In this document: piece after piece, positions 1-6,181 of the stretch | Position numbering within the stretch: position 1 is the stretch's first letter | Layout: each line of letters begins with the position of its first letter | Source of the DNA: Flavobacteriales bacterium | GTDB taxonomy: Bacteria > Bacteroidota > Bacteroidia > Flavobacteriales_E > Vicingaceae | Assembly (NCBI GenBank): GCA_029262915.1 | Contig: JAJCYN010000222.1 | Coordinates: 1 to 6,181, forward strand | Reading direction: 5' to 3' | Length of the DNA stretch: 6,181 bases | Position numbers and translations under genes: made by a program | The notes under the pieces: model-generated | Told to the model about the DNA's origin: nothing | The model's input: only the letters and a program-made list of their open reading frames with translations | Databases searched by the model: none

Positions 1-174
1 AGTAGCTGCGCAACCCATTGCACAAACCATCCCTTCTATGGAATATTCAGCAGTAATTAAATTTTCTTCAGAAACTTTAATAGGAGTCCCTTCATTTTGT
101 ATTTCCTCACTTCCGCAAGAAGAAATAACTGTAACAATAAATAGTAAAATGAATATTTTATTAATTGTTTTCAT
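1..174 (-). CDS. HMA-domain lipoprotein (partial, C-terminus outside window)
   Basis: Fifty-eight codons are visible, reading from an ATG at 174-172 to the left edge without a stop; the ORF continues outside the window. The N-terminus is a lipoprotein signal: a short basic start (MKTINK), a hydrophobic stretch at about residues 7-17, then a lipobox ISSC with the lipidated Cys at residue 20. The residues after the Cys are GSEE; acidic residues at this spot resemble the surface-export signal of flavobacterial lipoproteins, but the match is weak. After a short polar linker, the last visible residues (about 45-58) read IEGMVCAMGCAAT, the metal-binding loop of a heavy-metal-associated domain. The two cysteines (51 and 55) are three residues apart (CxxxC), not the classical CxxC. 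The start lies one base after the stop of the upstream CopZ-like gene, so the two are almost certainly co-transcribed and probably translationally coupled. Inferred role: binding copper or a similar soft metal in the periplasm or at the outer membrane. The metal cannot be told from sequence. Confidence 0.82.
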   Translation of the reverse strand, partial: MKTINKIFILLFIVTVISSCGSEEIQNEGTPIKVSEENLITAEYSIEGMVCAMGCAAT

Positions 175-175
175 A

Positions 176-382
176 CTATAATACTTTATATATATCAGAA
201 TCGTTTATTATTTTTTTAAAATCTTCTAGCTTAGCTTTTGTTTCATCAAACACAACCGTTAAATTATCAGGTAAACTAATCTCAAAAGATTTAACTCCAT
301 CAACTTCGTTTATTAATTTTTGAACCGCCCCCACACAATGTCCACAAGTCATTCCTTCTATTTTTATCTTCTTTTCAATCAC
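176..382 (-). CDS. CopZ-like heavy-metal-associated (HMA) metallochaperone
   Basis: This 68-residue protein is a single HMA domain with no signal peptide, so it should be cytoplasmic. The metal loop GMTCGHC spans residues 10-16, with Cys13 and Cys16 as thiolate ligands. The flanking pattern fits the ferredoxin-like beta-alpha-beta-beta-alpha-beta fold: strand 1 at IKIEG, helix 1 at VGAVQKLINEV, strand 2 around KSFEISL, strand 3 around LTVVFD, helix 2 at KLEDFKKIINDS. Family members carry Cu(I), less often other soft metals, to P-type ATPases or repressors. The start is GTG at 382-380. An in-frame TGA two codons upstream rules out a longer protein, and the next ATG (codon 11) would cut into the metal loop. 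A GAGG lies only one base before the GTG, too close for a normal Shine-Dalgarno. The stop TAG is one base from the ATG of the HMA lipoprotein. No metal-exporting ATPase is in the window. Copper is the default guess; mercury (MerP-like) or others are possible. Confidence 0.88.
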   Translation of the reverse strand: MIEKKIKIEGMTCGHCVGAVQKLINEVDGVKSFEISLPDNLTVVFDETKAKLEDFKKIINDSDIYKVL

Positions 383-409
383 GCCTCAAAATTAACAATT
401 TATCTAATA

Positions 410-417
410 GAAATGTA
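410..417 (-). promoter_or_regulatory. candidate -7 promoter box for the HMA gene pair
   Basis: Read on the minus strand this is TACATTTC, seven of eight matches to the Bacteroidota -7 consensus TAnnTTTG. It lies about 28 bp upstream of the GTG start at 382, a normal leader distance. I see no convincing -33 TTTG element upstream of it. It overlaps the left half of the palindrome at 411-426. Confidence 0.35.
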
Positions 418-426
418 ATTACATTT
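411..426. promoter_or_regulatory. perfect 16-bp palindrome in divergent promoter region (possible operator)
   Basis: AAATGTAATTACATTT is its own reverse complement over all 16 bases. It sits in the 60-bp gap between the divergent HMA operon and the EamA transporter gene and overlaps candidate -7 boxes for both directions. That placement suits a dimeric repressor that could shut both promoters. It is not a CopY/BlaI-type box (TACAnnTGTA), because the half-sites are in the opposite order. The outer AAATGT/ACATTT halves loosely recall Fur-family Zur sites; this resemblance is weak. In AT-rich DNA short palindromes also arise by chance, so function is unproven. Confidence 0.45.
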
Positions 427-427
427 G
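420..427 (+). promoter_or_regulatory. candidate -7 promoter box for the EamA transporter gene
   Basis: TACATTTG matches the Bacteroidota -7 consensus TAnnTTTG at all six fixed positions. With transcription beginning a few bases downstream, the leader before the ATG at 443 would be only about 9-12 nt, too short for a normal ribosome-binding site. A clear -33 TTTG is not visible, so the call rests on the -7 box and its position. Confidence 0.5.
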
Positions 428-442
428 CAATATTGTTGAGCG

Positions 443-1330
443 ATGCAATTTTTTGATTTAAATAAGAAATTATGGCAATGGATAATTCTTTTATTCCTTG
501 CTATTATCTGGGGAAGCTCTTTCATATTAATGAAAAAAGGATTAAAAGTTTATTCTCATAATGTAGTTGCAGCATTAAGAATAAGCATAGCTTTTGTAAT
601 CCTAATACCTTTTGCCATTACATCATTCAAAAAGATTGAATTAAAGTACTGGAAATATTTAATTTTTACAGGGTTAGTAGGAAATGGAATTCCTGCATTT
701 TTATTTACTCTGGCTCAAACAAAAGTCTCAAGTTCATTAAGTGGAATGCTTAACTCATTAACTCCAATTTTTGCACTGATAATTGGCATTATTTTATTTA
801 ACACTAAACCTTTAAAAACTCAAGTTATAGGTGTTTTTATAGGTCTTTTAGGAGCTGGAGGATTAATTTTCTCTAATGGACTTAGCTTAGAAAATTCAAA
901 TATTTATTTTATACTTCTCATTGTAATAGCCACCATGTGTTATGCGTTGTCTGTAAATATTATTAAAGTACATTTAAGAGAAGTGAACTCATTGGTAATT
1001 ACATCTTTATCGTTCTTAAGTATTGGTCCTTTTACGATTTCTTATCTATTTACGACTAATTTTATTGAAGTTAGCCTAATCAATCCTTTTTCAAATACTG
1101 CATTATTCTATATTACATTACTTTCTGTTTTTGGAACAGCTCTAGCTATTATTTTGTTCAATATGCTAATTAAAAAAACATCTACATTATTTGCAACTAG
1201 TGTTACTTACTTAATACCTATGGTCGCCATTTTTTGGGGTGTTTTCGATGCAGAAAAAATTAACACAATTCAAGTAATTAGTGTAATTATAACGTTAATT
1301 GGAATTTATTTTATTAATAAATTTAGATAA
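443..1330 (+). CDS. DMT superfamily / EamA-family inner-membrane transporter
   Basis: This 295-residue protein has the usual length and layout of a ten-helix drug/metabolite transporter: two EamA repeats of five helices each. Hydrophobic segments fall at about 11-30, 41-60, 70-90, 97-119, 126-145, 153-172, 185-204, 220-242, 248-268 and 275-293. The first helix carries the WGSSF motif (residues 23-27) followed by a basic MKKG, typical of the family. In the second half, an FN(M/x)LIKKTS loop and a long TYLIPMVAIFWG helix match the C-terminal EamA repeat. Family members export or import amino acids, nucleotides or other metabolites, but the substrate cannot be predicted from sequence. The ATG at 443 is the only start that keeps helix 1 intact; the next Met is residue 30. 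No good Shine-Dalgarno precedes it, as is usual in Bacteroidota. It is divergent from the HMA pair and 57 bp upstream of the secreted-protein gene, with no terminator between them. Confidence 0.9.
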   Translation: MQFFDLNKKLWQWIILLFLAIIWGSSFILMKKGLKVYSHNVVAALRISIAFVILIPFAITSFKKIELKYWKYLIFTGLVGNGIPAFLFTLAQTKVSSSLSGMLNSLTPIFALIIGIILFNTKPLKTQVIGVFIGLLGAGGLIFSNGLSLENSNIYFILLIVIATMCYALSVNIIKVHLREVNSLVITSLSFLSIGPFTISYLFTTNFIEVSLINPFSNTALFYITLLSVFGTALAIILFNMLIKKTSTLFATSVTYLIPMVAIFWGVFDAEKINTIQVISVIITLIGIYFINKFR

Positions 1331-1343
1331 TGCAACCTTTTGT

Positions 1344-1351
1344 TATATTTT
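1344..1351 (+). promoter_or_regulatory. weak candidate -7 box upstream of the secreted-protein gene
   Basis: TATATTTT is a near match to TAnnTTTG, lacking only the final G. It lies 36 bp before the ATG at 1388. In DNA this AT-rich such a match is expected by chance, and no -33 element supports it. The gene could instead be read through from the EamA gene, since the 57-bp gap has no terminator. Confidence 0.2.
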
Positions 1352-1387
1352 TACATCTATAAAACAGCATAAACTTAATTTATTATA

Positions 1388-3370
1388 ATGAAAAAAGGAC
1401 TTTTAATTTTATTAACCATTTGTTTGATGGCACCTTTAGCTAAAGCTTCCCATGTTATCGGTGGTGATATTCAAATTAGATGGGTTAGTCAAAATAACTA
1501 TCGATTAACACTTAGGTTTTATAGAGATGACATTACTGGTGCTGTTAATATGCCAGCAAGCATGACTATAAATGTATATGAACAAGGAACAACATCTCCT
1601 GTTGTTGCAACTCAAAGTTTACCACGAATATCTCTTGGTATTGTAGCTCTGGGAGACCCATGTTATACTCCAGATCCAAATGTTGTACGAATACAAGAGG
1701 GAATTTATGAATCTTCTATTGATTTATTTATTCCTGATAATCCAAATGGGTATTATCTCTCTGCTACAGAAAATGCAAGAAACTCCCTTTCCACTAATGT
1801 TCAAACGGGAGGAACTATGGTTTGGTTAGCCTTAATGGCAGATCCTGCTATTGGTCAAAATTCATCGCCAGATTTTGGAGGTTATCCACCTGATGCCTAC
1901 TTCTGTGTAAACAGTCCTAAGGTTATTCAGTACCCTATCACTGATGCTGACGGTGATTCATTAGCATATTCTTTTACCACACCTTTAAATACTCCTCAAC
2001 AAAGTACTTATCCTTATTACGCTAATTTAAATTTTGCTGGTGGATTTAATCTTGGGGATATCATTGGGGGTACTCCAATGACGATAAATCCAGTTACTGG
2101 AATAATTATAGCTAATCCAGCAATTATAAGTTTTTTTACATTTGCTGTTCGTGTAGAAGAATTTAGAGATACATCAGTAGCTGGTAATGGGCCAAAAGTT
2201 AAAATTGGAGAAACTCGTAGAGATATACAATACCAAAGTCAGTCATGTACAAGTGGAAATCCTCCAATTTTTACAGACCCTACCCTAACTAATACTGTTC
2301 CTCTAACAGTAATTCAAATTCCTTATAATAAGCAATATTGTAGAGATTTTGTTATGGAAGATATTAATTCTGCAGATACTGTGTTTATGGAAATGGTTTC
2401 TCCGTTATTTGATTCTGGAGCAGTAAAAGTAACTATGATTCCTGATATTAATGGAAATGTTACTTTTTTCACTAACTGGAATGGTACTACTTTTTTAGAT
2501 ACGACAGTTACAGACACCAATTATTTTGATACCACTTTAGGATTAGAATTTAATGAAGGTGCCATTGGACAAAGATTTTGCTGGACTCCTCAATGTAATC
2601 AGGTAGGTCAAGTTTTTCCTTTTCAAGTTAATGGTTTCTCTAATGGGTGTGATGGTTTATCTTTAGATAGTTTAGCATTTCTGATAGAAGTTGTTCCTCC
2701 TTCGGCTCTATTATCTACCGTTTTCCCCAAATTAATACCTTATGGAGACGAATATTGTAAAACTATTATTTTTGAAGATACGAGCATTGTAGATCTTATG
2801 AATATTGAGATTACCTCTAGTATTTTTTCTGAAGGAGCCGAAATTCCATCATTACCTACTAATTTTGTATATACCAGTTTTGAACATCCAAATAGTGTTA
2901 TCACCGGTGTTGCTAACGATGGGCTAAACACAGGTACTCTAGCAACACGATTTTGCTGGACACCAGACTGCCAACATATCGGTGCAACTTTTAGCCTTAG
3001 AGCTGTCTTATCTTCAGTTGATTGTCCTACTAACTTTAAGGCTGATACCATGGATTTTGAGATACTTGTAACGCCACCTTTTGATAGTTTGGATGTTGTT
3101 CCAAATGTAATTACTCCAAATGGAGATGGAATTAATGATGTTTATAGAATTGGTGGAATATCTAATTTCTGTAATGATAAAATTACTGTAGAAATATTTA
3201 ACAGATGGGGAACTTCTGTATTTAAAAGTGAAGAACCTACTTTTGAATGGAGCGGAACAAATAAAGGAGGAGGAGATGTCCCTGCTGGAACTTATTTTGT
3301 ATTAGTCTCTGGTATTTATGGTAGCGAACCTGTAACCTTAGATCAGAGGTCTGTAACAGTTATTCGATAA
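1388..3370 (+). CDS. secreted T9SS cargo protein with type-B (gliding motility-associated, CHU_C-like) C-terminal domain
   Basis: This is a 660-residue exported protein. A Sec signal peptide covers residues 1-20 (basic MKKG, hydrophobic core, AKA before SHVIGG). Residues 21 to about 287 form an N-terminal module common in Bacteroidota surface proteins: it opens with SHVIGGDIQ, describes a beta-rich YRLTLRFYRD segment, has DADGDSLAYSF (186-196) and closes with TRRDIQYQSQSC (276-287). Two tandem repeats follow, at about 308-438 and 447-564. Each has an IPYxxxYC opening, an acidic F(E/x)D, a central FCWTPxC (397-403 and 522-528), a later Cys and a closing V(V/T)PP. The C-terminus, from about 570, carries NVITPNGDGIND, IFNRWG, and an AGTYFVLV strand, the hallmarks of the type-B T9SS sorting domain. 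The protein is therefore predicted to cross the outer membrane through T9SS. Its role is unknown; adhesion or surface-layer function is a guess. Type-B cargo usually needs a PorP/SprF-like partner, and none is in the window. A hairpin terminator follows the stop. Confidence 0.88.
   Translation: MKKGLLILLTICLMAPLAKASHVIGGDIQIRWVSQNNYRLTLRFYRDDITGAVNMPASMTINVYEQGTTSPVVATQSLPRISLGIVALGDPCYTPDPNVVRIQEGIYESSIDLFIPDNPNGYYLSATENARNSLSTNVQTGGTMVWLALMADPAIGQNSSPDFGGYPPDAYFCVNSPKVIQYPITDADGDSLAYSFTTPLNTPQQSTYPYYANLNFAGGFNLGDIIGGTPMTINPVTGIIIANPAIISFFTFAVRVEEFRDTSVAGNGPKVKIGETRRDIQYQSQSCTSGNPPIFTDPTLTNTVPLTVIQIPYNKQYCRDFVMEDINSADTVFMEMVSPLFDSGAVKVTMIPDINGNVTFFTNWNGTTFLDTTVTDTNYFDTTLGLEFNEGAIGQRFCWTPQCNQVGQVFPFQVNGFSNGCDGLSLDSLAFLIEVVPPSALLSTVFPKLIPYGDEYCKTIIFEDTSIVDLMNIEITSSIFSEGAEIPSLPTNFVYTSFEHPNSVITGVANDGLNTGTLATRFCWTPDCQHIGATFSLRAVLSSVDCPTNFKADTMDFEILVTPPFDSLDVVPNVITPNGDGINDVYRIGGISNFCNDKITVEIFNRWGTSVFKSEEPTFEWSGTNKGGGDVPAGTYFVLVSGIYGSEPVTLDQRSVTVIR
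2306..3079 (+). repeat. two tandem protein repeats (about 115-130 residues each) inside the T9SS cargo gene
   Basis: Repeat 1 (about residues 308-438) and repeat 2 (about 447-564) share an ordered set of landmarks: IPYxxxYC, then an acidic F(x)ED-like element about 5 residues on, FCWTPxC about 70-85 residues later, a further Cys about 20 residues on, and a terminal VxPP. The spacing of IPY to IPY is 139 residues and of FCWTP to FCWTP is 125. The nucleotide sequences have diverged, so this is an old duplication seen at protein level only. The conserved cysteine pattern suggests disulphides in each exported repeat. Confidence 0.7.
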
Positions 3371-3385
3371 ATTAAATTTTAATCG

Positions 3386-3417
3386 AAAAAAGCAGTCAAA
3401 TTTGACTGCTTTTTTTT
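3386..3417 (+). terminator. Rho-independent terminator after the T9SS cargo gene
   Basis: Six As, GCAGTC, AAATTT, GACTGC and eight Ts follow the stop codon at 3370 by 15 bp. The inner GCAGTC/GACTGC stem is perfect and the As pair with the Ts to extend it, so 3386-3415 is a 30-bp perfect inverted repeat. Ending in a run of Ts, it is a textbook intrinsic terminator, and it separates the cargo gene from the pyrG promoter. The A-run on the other side would allow termination in the reverse direction as well, but no minus-strand gene approaches it. Confidence 0.9.
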
Positions 3418-3462
3418 GTAAATTATTATCTGAATTATCATTTTTAAAACTAGGAATATTTA

Positions 3463-3470
3463 TACCTTTG
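3463..3470 (+). promoter_or_regulatory. -7 promoter box of pyrG
   Basis: TACCTTTG matches the Bacteroidota consensus TAnnTTTG at every fixed position. It sits 25 bp before the pyrG ATG and about 45 bp after the terminator, so pyrG-yidC starts a new transcription unit here. The -33 region is a T-run without the expected TTTG. I see no attenuator hairpin or C-rich start region of the kind that controls pyrG in Gram-positive bacteria. Confidence 0.6.
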
Positions 3471-3495
3471 CCCGATATATTTTGAAAATAGTTAA

Positions 3496-5130
<1,635 letters not shown>

Positions 5131-5163
5131 AAATCTACTTAAAGTTATAGATAATAGTAAAAA

Positions 5164-6181
5164 ATGAGCGCAAAAGGATTTGATAAAAACTCTATTATTG
5201 GGTTAGTTTTGATTGGAGCTATATTGTTGATATTTAGTATAATATCAAACCCCTCTGAAGAAGAAATTAAAGATAAAGAAGCACAGGAAAAACTTACAAA
5301 AGCGAAACAAGAACAAGTAGATGTAAAAGAAAAAATTGAAGCTACCGAATACGTTATTGACAGTTCTACTACTACAGCGGAAAATAATATTGATAGTACT
5401 AATGCTAATACACTAAATAAGGATTCCATTAGGAATATACAAAGCTTGGTTAAATACGGAGCTTTTGCCGATGTAGCTAATGGGGAAGAAAAAGATTACA
5501 TCATTGAGAACGAAAGAATAAAAGTCACTATTTCTAATAAAGGGGGTAGAATTAGTTCAGTTGAGCTAAAAGAATTTCACACTTATGACTCCCTTCCTTT
5601 ATTCTTGTTTCACAAGGATTCATCTAGATTTAATCTAGAACTCACAACCAATGATGGATTGGGCGGAACTAAAGTGATTAATACAGAAAACTTGTTTTTT
5701 GAAACAGAAAATCAATCTTTCAAAATTGAGGCAGATAATTCAAAAAGCCTATCAATGAAATTATATTATGGCTCTAAAGATAAATACATAGAATACAAAT
5801 ATACGCTTGCTGGAAACTCTTATTCTGTAGGTTTTGATATTAACTCAGTTGGATTCAATGATGTTATTTCGAAAGGATTTCCCTACTATTTGAACTGGAG
5901 CATGTTTACACCCAGTCAGGAAAAAACAATCCCAAATCAGCAAAACATAAGTACCATATATTATCAATATTCGAATAAAGAGTTCGATTATATAAGTCCA
6001 ATGTCTTATGAAAAAGAAAAAATGGAGGCTGACGTTGATTGGGTAATGTTTAAGCAACAATATTTCAATTCAGTCTTAATTGCGACTGAAAAGCCATTTG
6101 ATTCTGACTCTGAGATAGAAACCATTAGCCTACCTGAAGGGGAATCGGTTAATTATGTTCAGGGAATGTCAGCAAATCTTA
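5164..6181 (+). CDS. yidC: membrane protein insertase YidC (partial, C-terminal insertase domain outside window)
   Basis: An ORF opens at the ATG at 5164 and runs 339 full codons to the right edge without a stop. YidC inserts and folds inner-membrane proteins, alone or with SecYEG. The visible part is the N-terminal half of the long Gram-negative form. A first transmembrane helix lies at about residues 10-28 (SIIGLVLIGAILLIFSII). A charged, low-complexity linker rich in Glu, Lys, Asn, Ser and Thr follows to about residue 97. After that comes the periplasmic beta-supersandwich domain, with IIENERIKVTISNKGGRISSVELKEF (quoted here in parts: IENERIKVTISNKGG, then RISSVELKEF) and later VDWVMFKQQYFNSVLIA, a segment conserved in this domain. 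The five-helix insertase core would lie beyond the window. No good Shine-Dalgarno is seen; the start is preceded by an A-rich stretch. It follows pyrG by 33 bp with no terminator, so the two are likely co-transcribed. Confidence 0.94.
   Translation, partial: MSAKGFDKNSIIGLVLIGAILLIFSIISNPSEEEIKDKEAQEKLTKAKQEQVDVKEKIEATEYVIDSSTTTAENNIDSTNANTLNKDSIRNIQSLVKYGAFADVANGEEKDYIIENERIKVTISNKGGRISSVELKEFHTYDSLPLFLFHKDSSRFNLELTTNDGLGGTKVINTENLFFETENQSFKIEADNSKSLSMKLYYGSKDKYIEYKYTLAGNSYSVGFDINSVGFNDVISKGFPYYLNWSMFTPSQEKTIPNQQNISTIYYQYSNKEFDYISPMSYEKEKMEADVDWVMFKQQYFNSVLIATEKPFDSDSEIETISLPEGESVNYVQGMSANL

Noticed and set aside
411..426. Copper-responsive CopY/BlaI-type operator
   Set aside because: That operator reads TACAnnTGTA. 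The palindrome has the half-sites reversed (TGTAATTACA), so the copper-repressor assignment is not supported even though an HMA gene is next to it.
2323..3051. Two antisense open frames (2323-2520 and 2740-3051) within the T9SS cargo gene
   Set aside because: They lie wholly opposite a well-supported coding sequence, have no recognisable domain and no promoter, and their composition is what the reverse of AT-rich coding DNA gives.
3371..3495. Small RNA, riboswitch or pyrG attenuator in the 125-bp gap before pyrG
   Set aside because: The only strong structure is the terminator of the upstream gene. After the promoter box just a 25-bp region remains, with no second hairpin or conserved RNA motif.
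5145..5429. Antisense open frame over the start of yidC with a hydrophobic Ser/Phe-rich product
   Set aside because: The plus-strand frame from 5164 is clearly YidC. The antisense product mirrors the Glu/Lys/Thr-rich linker, and the hydrophobicity is an artefact of reading that linker backwards.
5845..6060. Antisense open frame opposite the YidC periplasmic domain
   Set aside because: No family resemblance, and the opposite strand encodes a conserved YidC segment.

Overview
This window looks like a chromosomal segment of a low-GC member of the Bacteroidota, most likely Flavobacteriia or a close relative. Four things point there. One protein has a type IX secretion (gliding-motility-type) C-terminal domain. 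TAnnTTTG-type promoter boxes lie upstream of genes and good Shine-Dalgarno sites are largely absent. YidC has the long N-terminal periplasmic form. The AT content is high throughout coding and non-coding DNA.

Layout, left to right. (1) On the minus strand, positions 382 to 1 (running off the window) hold two small heavy-metal-associated (HMA) genes. The first is a cytoplasmic CopZ-like metallochaperone. The second starts one base after its stop and is a lipoprotein carrying an HMA domain whose cysteines are spaced CxxxC. (2) A 60-bp divergent intergenic region carries a perfect 16-bp palindrome that overlaps candidate -7 promoter boxes for both directions. (3) On the plus strand, 443-1330 encodes a ten-helix DMT/EamA permease. 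(4) 1388-3370 encodes a 660-residue secreted protein with a signal peptide, a Bacteroidota-type N-terminal module, two tandem cysteine-containing repeats and a type-B T9SS sorting domain. It is followed by a strong intrinsic terminator. (5) From its own TAnnTTTG promoter, pyrG (CTP synthase, 3496-5130) is followed after 33 bp by yidC (membrane protein insertase), which runs off the right end after 339 codons.

Functionally there are three unrelated blocks: metal handling, a transporter next to a cell-surface protein, and a housekeeping pyrG-yidC pair linking CTP supply (nucleic acids and CDP-activated phospholipid precursors) with inner-membrane protein insertion. I see no mobile element, RNA gene, CRISPR array or defence system. 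Nothing here qualifies as an obviously new system. The points most worth a second look are the divergent palindrome and promoter, the HMA pair with its CxxxC variant, and the repeat architecture of the T9SS cargo protein.
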